A DNA stretch of 64,000 bases, taken from positions 992,001 to 1,056,000 of the forward strand of contig MOWL01000088.1 of assembly GCA_002110485.1 (NCBI GenBank), in the 5' to 3' direction. Under the pieces are notes generated by a model. That model worked only from the letters and a program-made list of their open reading frames with translations. It was not told the DNA's origin and did not search any database. Positions 23,343 through 35,457 of the stretch are shown one piece after another. Position numbers and translations under genes: made by a program. Each line of letters starts with the position of its first letter. The first letter of the stretch is position 1. The DNA comes from Emergomyces orientalis (lineage: Eukaryota > Ascomycota > Eurotiomycetes > Onygenales > Ajellomycetaceae).

Positions 23343-25093
23343 ATGACCAGCCCCGACTACGAGCAATTCATAAAGCTGAGAGAAGCTAATGACGCCGTTT
23401 ATAGTTTCGTCGAGGTGTTTATCCCTTGCCTCTGTTAATCCGTTCCTAGACCTTACTCCTCGTAAATGGGTAGAGGAACCACTGTTCAAACTGACAAACT
23501 GGGAAAATAAAAGGGATTGCTACAGAAGATCAAAAACCTCGAGGATGATATTGACGAGAAGAAAGTGCGCCTGGAAAAACAGGAGGATATGGCAAATATG
23601 TATCATCAGCGCTCACGAGATGCAAAGGCGGAGTTGACCAAGACTCAGCAGAATATGGTTTGTTTTCTTGAACTACCTGGAAACGTTTCACTGCTTAATA
23701 GTTAAACGCTGGGTCCAATTGGGCTAACTGTACGTGCATCTGATATCTAGGAACGTAATTCGTTTGTGTCCGTTTTGGTTGACGGAGACTCGATGAATGT
23801 ATGGGATTTTACCTCGTTATTCTTTCTCACAATAAGCACGATTATGTTTATGGGTTCGCGTCAATGCTGATACAGCCATCCCGAACGATAGTTTTTGGAC
23901 GAGTTTGTAGAGCACGGTGAGTCGGGAGGTCAAGAGGCCGCCCGACTCCTAATCCACCATGTTTCAGAGTATATGCAGAACGAATTAACTGATCTTCGCC
24001 CTGACCTCCCCGTGGTTGTCCGTGTCTACGCGAATTTGAAGGGACTGAGGAAAACATACCACGAGGCTCATATACTGGACGATGAGAACGAGTTTGAGCT
24101 GTTTGTTCGTGGGTTCAACATGGGCCATCCCATGTGCGATTTTGTGGACGCAGGTGCTGGCAAGGAATGTTCGGATGAGAAGATTCGAGGTAATTTCCTT
24201 TTTTTTATTTATTTTTTTGATTATGTTGTACATGCAACTTCTCTCACTGCCATCCTGTGAAAGCGAGGACTTCTCAGTTAACCATCTTCATAGAAACTTT
24301 CAAGTTGCATGCTGGCAATGTCCACTGTAAACACATCGTGTTTGCCGGCTCCACTGATAACGGGTATGCCCGCCTGCTTGGGCCATACAGTAGTACGGAA
24401 TTCTGCAAGCGTGTGACGATGCTCGAAGGCCCACCATTTGAGAGAGAGCTAGCAGAGTTGAAGGATAAATACCGCACTACCTCATTCCCAACGATTTTCC
24501 GAGCCACGAAGCTACCTCCAATTAGACGAGTTTCATTCTCCACCACACCTATGTATGAACCGAGTCCGACCAAGCCACCGCCAAGCTATGCATCTGCCGC
24601 ATCATTTAGCAGTTCGCCGCCAGCGTATAACGGGTCCCGACCATCCACTCCCGCACCCGCTGAAAAAACGCCAGGGTCACCTAATAGCGCCAACGGATCA
24701 ACCTGGTTCCATGGTAATGGGGCCGTGAACTCTGGGATCGCAGTGCTAAAGAATAAACATAGGCAGCGTGTCGATTCCCCCATTAAACCCTCATCAAGCA
24801 TTGTTCAAAGCCTCAAATCGCGGAAACTTTGCAACCCCTACCACCTTCTGGGCACCTGCCACTTTCTTGCCTGCAAACATGAGCATGGCGAACGGTTGAA
24901 TGAAAAAACGATGGAGGCTCTGCGCTATGTAGCACGACTTGCACCGTGTCCTTCCGGTTTGGAATGTGAGGACGAAAATTGTTACTCGGGTCATAGGTGC
25001 CCCAACAATCCGTGTCATCGACCAAATTGTCATTTCCCGAAGGAGATGCATGGGGTCGACACGAAAATTTGTAAAACTTGGAGTGTGCAGTAG
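23343..25093 (+). CDS. CCCH zinc-finger protein with NYN/PIN-like region
   Basis: Five exons, 23343-23414, 23514-23657, 23751-23798, 23892-24189 and 24264-25093, phases 0, 0, 0 and 1, encode 463 aa. A coiled coil (KNLEDDIDEKKVRLEKQEDM) comes first. A domain opening SVLVDGDSMNF follows, with GGQEAARLL, a CDFVDAGAGKECSDEKI stretch and IVFAGSTDNGYARLL. Acidic residues after beta-strands in this order resemble NYN/PIN nucleases; that fold call is inference. A Pro/Ser-rich linker leads to a C-terminal cluster of Cys/His: CNPYHLLGTCHFLACKHEH (CCCH, C-x8-C-x4-C-x3-H), then CPSGLECEDENCYSGH and CPNNPCHRPNCHFPKEMH. Such fingers bind RNA in other proteins. RNA binding or decay is a reasonable guess for function. 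The acceptor of the last exon is a weak GAAAG; the frame after it is certain. Confidence 0.8.
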
Positions 25094-27108
25094 TAGTCCG
25101 GAAAATGAGTAAGTCCGGTCTCAAAATGGAAGGAAGATATGGTATCTATGAATGGAAACTCTGGGCTTGGAAGCTATATGTTGCGTTTTCTAGTGTTATT
25201 TTCGCTTGCGACTTGTTGTATACGAGGAACGAGCCTTGCAGCCACAGTTGCGTTGATATTAGTGGCGTTTTTACACTAGATATATATGCAGAGTAACGAG
25301 TTTGGGCCTTTATTGCGCTTACTAAAGTTTGGGATGCACATTGTATGCCCGTGTTGGCGAACGGCTTGGCCACGACGGCAGCTGCTGAAGTACGAGAGGG
25401 TGAACCAGGGTGCAACCGAGATTGCCCTTGGTTTATACGGATAGTCTGGTTAGCCTGGTTAGCCTAGTGGTGCGTTTCATATAAAATTTGTTTCTTCAGT
25501 AGTATGCGTGGCGAGATTCCCTGCTATGGCTCCACGAGATTGAAGGGTGAAGGAATTAATAAAGAATTAGCATGCGGGTGTTTTTATCAACGGAGTTGGT
25601 GGAACCCTTGCCAAATAAGGTTTGAGGTACTGAAGGCCAGATGCAAGATAGCAAATTTTCATGGAACACTTGTAACTCTCTTACGGCTAAGGAAAGTCCT
25701 GGGCGATTGGCAGTGCAGCCAAAACTTGATGCAGGTCCACTCAGATAAGTTGCAACGACAGATAATATCGCTGCAGTTAGAGAAACGATTCCGGATCTCA
25801 TTATCCGTTCAATAATGCTTTTTAAGGTTTTTCATAATGAATAACGGCCTTGCAATTGACTTTCCCGTAAACCACAGAATCTTCCGAAAGGTACCAATTT
25901 GAGCCAGGAACCGGGGAAGAGGCACTACCGTGATAGTACATACATGTCATCCATCATTGATGCCGTAATTTGCCGATGAGAAAGTCCATGAAGATTCAGC
26001 GCCAGGTTGTTGAGCATCCCGCCCCTGGTTGAATCATATCCATCCCCTCTTCTTAAATTTTTTTTTTTTTTTTGCAGGGTTGGCAGTAGACGACGTTACC
26101 TCAGTCCAGGCTAGTGAAAGTTGTTGAGTGGGACGGCACAAAGGGGAAAGCTTGGGAAGCCAGATCGAGAGTCTGGAGGGCCATTCTTGAATATTCGTGT
26201 CTGGTTGAGAAGTTCTGATCTCTGCTCGCTCTTCTTCTAGACGTATCCCAATCAAGCGTCAAAGCAAAAAAAGATTGAGGAGATCAGTGATTAGGAGCCG
26301 GATGATGCTACAGTTCGGTAACAAACAACAAATAGCCTCCTATTCAGGTATGGGAGGCCCCAAACAATCCCCCATCTTCCTGACGTGGAAAGATGAGGGC
26401 AATAATTGCTGAGGGATGTCGGTGCAGTAGAAATATGGGTGAGACGCCGTTGTTAACTGGCGAAACTAACGAAATTCATTTTAGCTATGATGCTTATCTC
26501 AGCCACCCCCAAGCCATTTTTTTGTCTTCTCCGCATTCTCACTCCGCATTTCAGAACAGTATCGACAGCAATTGTTCTTCATAATTTCTCCTTTTATATT
26601 ATCGCTCATGAAGACGCTTATGATCCTTCAGCCAATTGCGATACCGTATCTCCGTTCTACTCAGGCAAACCGAAAGCGATTATGCGGGTTGTCGAAATTG
26701 TCAATGTAACATCCTCCGCCCTGTTTGATGACGGCCAAGAGGAGCTAGGAATGTCCTAGTTAACTAGCACCTGGGCGATTTGCAGAAAACAAGAAGGTGT
26801 CATTGACAAGAAAGATCAGCTATCACAGTCCCTGGTTAGGGAAATCGTGAATATCCATATATAACCTTGCTCAACGCCCCCTTTTTGATCAACATGGGTT
26901 CTCTGCGGACGCTGTGGACACTGCGGATATTGCAGTTGCGGAGAAGCTCTAGATTCCACTGTTTCCTTGAATGAATACGCTGCTATCTCTGGTCCTTCGT
27001 ACCAGTGGATTTTCCATCTCGCGCAGCTCCAGCGCCGAAGAGTCTCGGTCGCAGTGTTGGTGATTCCTCTGTTCATTCTTTTGGGACCACGTATTCGAGA
27101 ACTTCATC
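25094..27108. other. 2-kb intergenic interval
   Basis: The 3' flank of the CCCH gene and upstream region of the DPP IV gene. A CATATATAACC element near 26858, about 250 bp before the DPP IV start, may be its TATA box. A T16 run sits near 26050. No gene recognised. Confidence 0.45.
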
Positions 27109-29525
27109 ATGAAGGTAAGCATGACAAGACAAATATAATCATGACAAGCTCTAGTGGGATCTTAGAATGCGAATGTGCTAACTGGGTAACCAAAATTTAG
27201 ACGTTTGCGCTCCTTTTTCTTGCCGGCATTTGCCAGGCTATTGATCCCCCGCGCAATCCTCATCCGCCCACTGGGGGCGGTGATAGACTTCTGACCTATA
27301 ACGAGACGGTTACAAACAAAGCTATTTCACCCTCGAGTATCTCAGTTGACTGGATCTCGACGGACGAGGACGGCCAGTATGTGTACCAGGGATCGGATTC
27401 AGCTCTCGTTATCCAGAACATCATTACCGAAACCAACAAGACCTTGATAGCTGCCGACAAGGTGCCGGAAGGTGCTCATGAATATTTTATCAAACCGGAC
27501 CTATCTGCAGTTATGTGGGCTACCAACTACACCAAACAGTATCGCCATTCATATTTTGCAAACTATGTTATTCAAGACGTTGAGACCGGCGAATTGACTC
27601 CTTTGGCTGACGACCAAGCCGGCGATCTGCAGTATGCTGCTTGGAGCCCTGTTGGAAATACAATCGCCTACGTCCGTGGGAACAATCTTTTTATCTGGAA
27701 AGACGGGACTACCACTCAAATTACTTCAGATGGAGGTGTTGACATCTTTAACGGCGTCCCCGACTGGGTCTATGAAGAAGAAATCTATGGCGATCGGTAT
27801 GCGTTCTGGTTTTCACCTGACGGGGGGTATCTTGCCTTCCTACGCTTCGATGAAACAGGAGTACCTACCTATACCATTCCATACTATATGGACAACCAAG
27901 CAGTGCCTCCACCCTACCCAAGGGAGCTGGCTATCCGCTATCCGAAAGTCTCTCAAAAAAATCCCACAGTCGAGTTCCACCTCCTGGACATGGAATTGCT
28001 CAAGAGCAAATCGGTGGCCACTGATGCGTTTCCCGCAGATGATCTGATTATCGGTGAAGTTGCGTGGGTCACTGAAAAGCACCAAGAAGTAGTGTTCCGC
28101 GCTTTCAACAGAGTCCAGGATCAAGAGAAAATTGTCTTGGTGGATGCACCTTCTGGAAAAACCTCAATAGCTCGTGAGAGAGATGGCACCGATGGTTGGT
28201 TGGACAATCGATTGTCCATGATGTACGTCGGCAAGGTTAAAAGCGATAAAACTCAAGGCAACAACGCTTACTATGTAGATATTTCTGACGAGTCAGGATG
28301 GGCACATATTTACTTGTTCCCCGTGAAAGGAGGTGAACCAATCCCATTAACTTCTGGAGAATGGGAGGTCACGGCTATTGTTAGCATCGATACGGAGCGC
28401 GAATTGATCTACTACCTCTCCACCAAACACCACGCCACAGAACGGCATCTGTACTCGGTTTCATACACCACTTTTGAAAACAAAGCTCTCGTCGATGACA
28501 CCGTTGCGGGGTACTGGTCTGCGTCCTTCTCCTCCAAAGGTGGATATTACATTCTCACTTACGGTGGCCCAGACGTTCCTTACCAAGAACTCTTTTCCGT
28601 CGATTCCCCCAAGCCGCTCCGGGTGATCACCAGCAACGAGGAAGTAGTAACCATGCTCAAAGAATACAAACTGCCCAAAATCACCTATTTTGACCTCCCC
28701 ATTGAATCCGGCTTCACCCTCACCGTCATGCAACGCCTTCCTGCAAACTTCGACCAAACGAAGAAATACCCAGTCCTCTTCACCCCATACGGTGGTCCAG
28801 GAGCCCAAGAGGCCAGTAAAGCCTGGAAAGCACTGGACTGGAAAGCCTATATTGCATCTGACACAGAGCTAGAATACATAACCTGGACCGTGGACAACCG
28901 CGGCACGGGTTTCAAGGGCCGCAAATTCCGCTCCGTTGTCGCCAAGCAGCTCGGGCTACTAGAAGCCCAGGACCAGGTCGCCGCCGCTAAATCAATAGGT
29001 AAACAGTGCTTCGTCGACAAGGACCGCATCGGCATCTGGGGCTGGAGCTACGGCGGCTACCTTTCGTCCAAGGTGCTCGAGACAGACAGCGGCGTTTTCT
29101 CCTTCGGCATGATCACCGCCCCCGTCTCTGACTGGCGCTTGTACGACAGCATGTACACCGAACGCTACATGAAGACCTACGAACTTAACGAGGCCGGATA
29201 TAACGCCAGCGCTGTTCGCAAGCACGAGGGTTTCGCCAATGTCGCGGGTAGTTTCCTGTTGCAGCACGGTACCGGCGATGATAACGTGCATTTCCAGCAT
29301 GCGGCTGCGCTGGTCGATACGCTGATGGGCGCAGGGGTGCCGCCGCAAAAGATGGAGACGCAATGGTTTACGGATTCGGATCATGGTATTCGATACCATG
29401 GTAGCTCTGCATTCCTGTATAAGCAGCTTACGCGGATGCTGTATACGCAGAAGACGAGGGATGTGACGAAAGGGCCCGAGGGGCATCAGTGGAGTCGGAG
29501 GGGTCGTAAGGGCCCGAGGGTTTGA
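27109..29525 (+). CDS. dppIV: secreted dipeptidyl-peptidase IV (S9B prolyl peptidase family)
   Basis: Exon 1 is only six bases (ATGAAG, 27109-27114). An intron to 27200 leads into a 2325-nt exon, giving 776 aa. Splicing supplies the Met-Lys that heads a clear signal peptide (TFALLFLAGICQA), so the protein should be secreted. An N-terminal beta-propeller region (DGQYVYQGSD, WSPVGNTIAYVRGNNLF, PDWVYEEEIYG) precedes the alpha/beta hydrolase domain. The nucleophile is Ser618 in GWSYGGY, the aspartate is Asp695/696 in GTGDDNVHF, and the histidine is His730 in DSDHGI. The Glu pair that binds the substrate amino-terminus is present (YEEEIYG). It removes X-Pro or X-Ala dipeptides from peptides. Several N-glycosylation sequons are present. 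Length matches Aspergillus DPP IV. The C-terminal tail is Arg/Gly-rich. Confidence 0.93.
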
Positions 29526-30077
29526 GTAAATAAAAGACTCTTTCGTATCACTCGTACGCGTGTAAATTTATGAGGATATGATTTAAGTGCTTTTAGGAGG
29601 TGGCTTGATGTTAGATACTCTACATTAACTTATATATTCTCGTTATATAATTGAATTTTTCTTTCTTTTTCTGGAAGCCCTGTTCTCCATACCAATGGTT
29701 ATAAATGCCAACTTGCCCCATCTGCAGGTATCTAGTATGTTTTTCTAATAAATAAGTTATTATTAGTAATACAAATTTTTACATGAAGTGGGAGCTTGGG
29801 GGTCAGGGGCTCAGGTATCTATATATATATCTTTACTGTTATCTATCTCTAATCAAAACATTTGCACAAAACTACAAGAACGATAAAAGTTGCAACACCG
29901 CTCAATGCAACCAAAAAAAAAGCAAGACACAAAAAATCAAACAAGAAACAACCCAGTACAAATCCAATCGCGTCGATGTACACGTAGATACACACATATG
30001 TACCCATAACCACCCCACTTCTCCCCCCTCCCGCACCAAACGGGGGAGGGTGTGCTCGCTCTATTATTGCTCTACTA
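29526..30077. other. convergent 3' interval
   Basis: 550 bp between the DPP IV and mannosyltransferase stops; AT-rich and A-rich. No gene seen. Confidence 0.5.
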
Positions 30078-31676
30078 TTAACTCCCCGTTCCTTTACTAC
30101 CCTCACCCCAAATTCCCGATACCCCATCCACATCCTCCGCCTCCCCCCCAAACACATTCTCCCAATACCTCCACACCCTTTCACAAATCCCTTCCCGCCC
30201 TTCCCACGACCTAAACTTCCCCTCCAGCTCACAAGCAACCCACAAAATCTCCTCCCAATACGCGCGCTCAACATCATATCCGAAACGCGCGAGCGTGTCG
30301 CGCGCCACGAGCCATGCGCGCCCGTCGCTGCCGTCAGGTCTATAGGTGGGCTTTGTCTCGTGGGACGGGTCGAAGACGGTGGCTGGGTTGAATTTGGGGA
30401 AATGGGCATGGATGAAGGAGACGCGGGGTGGGGTTATGGGGATCATATTGTTGTTGTTTTTGTGATTGTGTTTGTTCTTCTTATTATGCTGGTTCGTGAG
30501 GGAGAGTTGGTAATTGCGATATTCGCCTGAAGGGTCGAATTGGACCATTGCGGAGCCTGCGATGTCGCTGCCGTCGTCTCCCTTCACATGTCCGATTGCC
30601 GTGACGCGTTCGTTGGTGGCGTAGAAGGGTTCGTCTGCGGCAGAAGCGGCTTGGAGGAATGTTTCTTTGTCGCCTTCACCCGGCGCGCCTTGCGAGAGGA
30701 GCGGGAAGTAATGGGAGGGTCCGTAGTAGTTGTAGTATGCGGAGAGGAGGAGGGTGGTTGGGTGTGTTTTCTTGGAAAGGAGAATTTGGCCAGTTTCTGA
30801 CGAGGCACGCAGCCCCATGGAGGGGATTGGTTGTTGCGATATGTTGTAGTATAAGGGTGACACGGTGGAGATCCAAAAATCGGGCCAGGTGACCATTCCG
30901 GTCAGTTTGAACGGGTGTGAGTCAAGGTGCTCTTCAGGCTTATGCAAAGGAAAGCAGTCTGCGTCTAGCCAGACGATTTCTTCGAAGGAGGAGAAGAGAA
31001 TGGCGAAGATTTTGAGTTGGTAGTGGGCTATCTCGACCTTGGGTTTTTGGTTGCCATTGCTGTCAAGGGAGTCACTGTCGCTTGGCGGAATAGAAGCGCC
31101 GAGTATGTCAGAAAGGACAACACAGCGGCCATTCAGTGAGGGAATCACTTCATCGCAAATGCTACTTTCGTATTCGGTGCGGTCTTTGAGGAATAGCTCG
31201 ACAGGGAGTTTTGAGCCGGTACGACGTAGCATTCGCAATGAGGAGACAAGAACTGGAAGATATTGACCTCCCGCTGTGTATACAACTCCGCGACTTCTCG
31301 GAATAACCACGGGATTCAAATCGGGGGATGTTTTGACCTGCTGCAGGAAGTTTGTATGCGCCTGTTGCATTTTAAGCATATCTGCATCTGGCATGGAGAT
31401 CAGGGAAGGGCGTGGGGGAGGTTCTGCCGCATTGAACCCGACGGCTTCAGCCGTGCCATCTCGATGTGGCGGCGAACAGTCCGGTGCATTTCTTCGGAGG
31501 ATCGGCAGAAGGGTTTGCCAAAACTTAATCTGGCGGGCTTGTAGTGACTGGGCTTCGAGGGCAGAGGGTAGGACGTTTATTCTGGTGTCCGACGATCTCT
31601 TGAACGAGCTAAATGAGAGAAGTGCCAGAAGCAGGAAGCAGAACACGACTAGTGCTCGGAGAGGCCTGGCCAGCAT
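30078..31676 (-). CDS. Mnn2-type alpha-1,2-mannosyltransferase (GT71)
   Basis: A single exon of 532 aa starting MLARPLRALVVFCFLLLALL: a short cytosolic tail plus one transmembrane anchor, the type II layout of Golgi glycosyltransferases. The catalytic domain has SRGVVYTAGGQYLPVLVSSL, then LPVELF, YQLKIFAILFSSFEEIVWLDADCFPL (the DxD is DAD, for metal and GDP-mannose) and the downstream TGMVTWPDFW and EGDKETF motifs of the MNN2/MNN5 family. In yeasts these add alpha-1,2-mannose branches to outer-chain N-glycans in the Golgi. A His/Lys/Asn-rich low-complexity insert (HNKKNKHNHKNNNN) sits near the C-terminus. The gene is intact; donor substrate and linkage are inferred from family. Confidence 0.88.
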   Translation of the reverse strand: MLARPLRALVVFCFLLLALLSFSSFKRSSDTRINVLPSALEAQSLQARQIKFWQTLLPILRRNAPDCSPPHRDGTAEAVGFNAAEPPPRPSLISMPDADMLKMQQAHTNFLQQVKTSPDLNPVVIPRSRGVVYTAGGQYLPVLVSSLRMLRRTGSKLPVELFLKDRTEYESSICDEVIPSLNGRCVVLSDILGASIPPSDSDSLDSNGNQKPKVEIAHYQLKIFAILFSSFEEIVWLDADCFPLHKPEEHLDSHPFKLTGMVTWPDFWISTVSPLYYNISQQPIPSMGLRASSETGQILLSKKTHPTTLLLSAYYNYYGPSHYFPLLSQGAPGEGDKETFLQAASAADEPFYATNERVTAIGHVKGDDGSDIAGSAMVQFDPSGEYRNYQLSLTNQHNKKNKHNHKNNNNMIPITPPRVSFIHAHFPKFNPATVFDPSHETKPTYRPDGSDGRAWLVARDTLARFGYDVERAYWEEILWVACELEGKFRSWEGREGICERVWRYWENVFGGEAEDVDGVSGIWGEGSKGTGS

Positions 31677-33126
31677 AGTTAGTCCGTTCTTTCGTCTCTT
31701 ACATGGGATTGCCGCAGAGGATCAGGGGCTGCCAAGCATGTACAGTACAAAGGGGATGAGGGGGTGTTGAAATTGGGAGAAAAGGGAGGCTGATTGAAGC
31801 TCGCTTGGTTGGTTAGGGATCGCAGAGAATGTGCCATACCGAAGCCGCTAACATCGACCAGGGCAGGCAAGGCAATTGTTGCGCTCAGATGCTGATGGTT
31901 AGTCAAGATGGAGCAATATGTCCAAAGATCTAGTCCTGCGTAAATGCGAGGAAATGAAGCCTCATCCCCGCAGATCCCGCACTGACTCAGGATGCCCGCA
32001 CAAAACTTGCAAGCAGTTTTGATGGTAATTCAACTACCTAGGCAGGGAAAGCTAAAATAATAGCTCAAAAACTCGAAATTGCTGGTGGTTGTGGCTGGTT
32101 GAGGTCTAGCGTAGAGCCTGTCTTTTCCTAAGTATTGTTCTCTCGAGATTGTGTGCAGCAACAACAATAATAGAATAATAGTTTCAGGTTTGATTGTCGA
32201 AATGCGGGAGGATGTTTTGCGTTCTATTTGGCTGCAGAACATGTCGAGGCGCTGAATTCTACGCCATGCATACAACTGTAGACACAACTATTATAAATAT
32301 CTGGGCTCGCCCACGATTTATCTGATATCCTGATGCTTTTCAATTTCCCCATCTGTGTCTGAATGAACTGTCCTCTCACTGGTCGATCTGGGAGAGACTA
32401 ACCTGTCCACCGCCTCCAATGCTTGCTCTGAAATCTTCGACGCTACGGCTGATTAATGCCGCCCGCTGCTGTGCTAATTTATCTGCTGCAACAACAAATA
32501 TAACCTTGCCCCGTATGAGTTGGTGCGACGTATTATCGACTATTTTGACCTAAAAAAGTACCGGCTCCTGCTACCCGGCCTCTAATGCCGACCATGCTGC
32601 TCGCTCTCTGTGATTCTTCCCGTAATCCTGACAGGTGCATCGCCCTAGACACCTAGATTGGAGTCCAACCGTGCCGCCATGCCCACTCAACCAGCGCGGG
32701 GAGCGGACTCAGCAACCATCCGCATCACAAAATTGGCGAGTTTTTCCTAGGATCTACCGTCGTTCATCAGGCTTGATTTGGCCATGGCGTCCATTGAAGC
32801 CCCAAAATGTGTGTCAAGTGTGAACTTTACTTTCGGGGACAAACTCTCGGGGTTTCTCCAGCGGGGATCCACCCAGTCACCGCCGCCCGCTGGCTGTTTG
32901 TTCAATACGGCTGCGTACTGTCCAGGGGACGGGAGAGACAAGGGGGGTGCTCTGTAGTTATATATTCACAGCGCCTGTTAAGCGACCGCGGGAGTTGCAT
33001 GTGCGTCATTTAATTAACCTCTTCATTGCATATAAAGGGAAGTTCCTTTCTGTCCTTTCCTTGCCGTTTATATTTCTAGCGCCTGCTCCCCCTCTCCAAT
33101 TTTGACCGCCACATAAATATCAAAAG
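31677..33126. other. 1.4-kb divergent intergenic region
   Basis: Lies between divergent starts of the mannosyltransferase (minus) and the ABC transporter (plus), so it holds both promoters. Short frames only, none recognisable. Confidence 0.5.
33031..33036 (+). promoter_or_regulatory. TATA box of the ABCG gene
   Basis: TATAAA (in GCATATAAAGGG) 96 bp before the ABC transporter ATG, the usual fungal spacing. No mapped transcription start. Confidence 0.5.
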
Positions 33127-35457
33127 ATGTCGCTGGGCTCCAAGACTATGGATCCTGACCTTGAGGCGACCGGCGGTGAACATGCCTTTCTTAGGAACGA
33201 GACTGTTCATTCCTTTGCTTGGAAAGGCGTGTCTGTCACAGTGAAAGACCACGAAACAAAGAAACCGAAGACTATCCTTGAAAATGCGAGCGGTCATGTT
33301 AACCCAGGTGTGTATTACGTATATCTCATATATTCCACATGTTTTGCCTACATCGATCAATCTCATTTAATTCAGCTGTATGGATAAGGGCCGCTCTAAC
33401 TCAACCGCAGGAGAGCTCATGGTCCTGATGGGCCCCTCGGGAAGCGGAAAAACGACTTTATTGAATGTACTTGCCCATCGTGACTCCGCTGCTGGTGCTG
33501 CAATAGAAGGAGACATTCTCGTCAACGGACAAAAGATCAGCCTCGAGATATTTAGACATATCAGCTCCTACGTTGAACAGGAAGATGTTCTTGTGGGCGC
33601 CTTGACAGTGGAGGAAACTCTATACTTCGGCGCTCAGCTATCCCTTCCCAGGTGAGCTGGTTTTTTGCACGCACGCTTTCAAGTGGAATCATATTCTAAA
33701 CTCATATTTGAAGCTCGATCCCTAAAAACGAACGTTTGGAGCGTATTTCCACCCTTCTCCACGCATTCGGAATACAAAACCAGGCCAAGACCCTGATCGG
33801 AACCCCAATTCGCAAAGGCATCAGTGGTGGCCAGAAACGCCGTGTTAGCGTTGCTAGCCAGTTGATTACGTGCCCGAAAATACTGTTCCTGGATGAACCG
33901 ACTAGCGGCCTGGACTCCACAGCCAGTTTTGAAGTGATGTCCTTTGTAAAGAAACTTGCAAAGAAGAACAAAGTAAGCTATTCACAAAAGGTCTAGCTTG
34001 GGACTTTCAAATTTGCTGACAGCAAACTGTTGCAAAGATCATTGTGATCGCGAGCATTCACCAACCGTCTACAGCAACCTTCGAAACCTTTGATAAACTC
34101 ATGATTTTATCTGCAGGCCGGACCTGTTACTTTGGGCCGAGTTCCGAAATGAAACCTTACCTCGACAAGACTGGATTTCCCATGCCCCTCCAGATGAACC
34201 CCGCAGAATTTGTCCTGGACTTAGTCAACACCGATTTCGCAAGTGATCAGGAATCGGCGGATGCACAGCTCACGCGAATTCTGACCAATTGGGAAAATTC
34301 AAACGAGGCCTCGGAAGTCGATACAGAGATTCAAAAAGTTGCAAATATCGCGGAAAAACATGAAATTCACCCAGGATCGTTGCAAGGCGCAGGCGCCGCT
34401 GCAACTGTCTTTACTCTACTCCATAGGTCCTTCATTAAGAGTTATCGCGATGTAATCGCATATGGAGTTCGAATAATCATGTATCTCGGTGCGTGGTTTC
34501 CCTTACATGTCCTTCGTAAAAGCGGGCCTGGAATTCTAACACGTCTCTAGGATTGGCGATTATGGTGGGCACAGTCTGGCTGCGACTGGGTTCTGGTCAA
34601 GAAAACATCCAGCCGTTCATCAACGCAGTGGTAAGGAACATCTACCTTGCCTATCGCAATCTGATCCTGTTGAACCACGCTAACAAACCTTTTCGCCATA
34701 GTTCTTCGCCTCTGCTTTCATGTCCTTCATGGCTGTCGCTTACGTCCCCTCCTTCCTCGAAGACCGCGCGACCTTTATCAAGGAAAGGGCTAATGGCTTA
34801 TACGGACCATTATCATTCGTCATTTCCAATTTCATAATCGGCATTCCATTCCTATGTAAGTACTTTTAATTCATCCCTTGCACAAACATGAAAGATAACC
34901 TAGCTAGACTACTAACTGAACACTTTCTTCACACAGTCTTCATAACAATCCTCTTCGCCATCGTCTCCTTCTGGCTTGTAAACTTCAACAACACCGCAAC
35001 GGGCTTCTTCACCTTCGTCATGTGGCTCTTCCTCGACTTACTTGCAGCCGAATCCCTTGTCGTCCTCATCTCCTCTCTATTCCCCAACTTCGTCATCGCC
35101 CTCGCCCTCACCGCCTTCACCAACGGCCTCTGGATGTGTGTGGGCGGTTTCATGGTCTCCCCCACGGTTCTCAATGTCTTTTGGCGCTACGTCTTTCACT
35201 ACATCGACTACCAAGCCTACGTCTTTCAGGGTATGATGGTTAATGAGTTTGCGGAGAGGACTTTTGATTGTGGGCCTGGTTGTCAGTGTATGTATGCCAG
35301 CGAGTTGGCGTCGGAGTGTAAGATTGCCGGGACGGGGGTGCTAAGTTCCTACGGCTATGCGACGGGCAGAACTGGGAAGTGGGTGGGCATCCTACTGGTT
35401 ATTACAGCGGTGTACAGGTTTTTCGGATGGGGGGCTTTGGTGCTGAGGAAGCGGTAG
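33127..35457 (+). CDS. ABCG-type half transporter
   Basis: Seven exons, 33127-33307, 33411-33651, 33714-33972, 34038-34488, 34551-34630, 34702-34855 and 34937-35457, with all phases consistent, encode 628 aa. (Exon 4 could instead start at 34023, adding five codons.) The nucleotide-binding domain comes first: Walker A GPSGSGKTT, signature ISGGQKRRVSV, Walker B ILFLDEPTSGLDS, H-loop IASIHQPS. The membrane domain follows with about six helices (including MYLGLAIMVGTVWL, FFASAFMSFMAVAYV, FFITILFAIVSFWL, ALALTAFTNGLWM, WVGILLVITAVYRFFGW). NBD-then-TMD in a single copy is the White/ABCG half-transporter plan, which works as a dimer. Cysteines in the last loop (CGPGCQC) probably form disulfides. 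The substrate is unknown. Confidence 0.92.

Noticed and set aside
29849..30409. 186-codon minus frame overlapping the mannosyltransferase 3' end
   Set aside because: Alternative-frame shadow with Arg/Gly-rich low complexity; the GT71 frame is clearly the real one.
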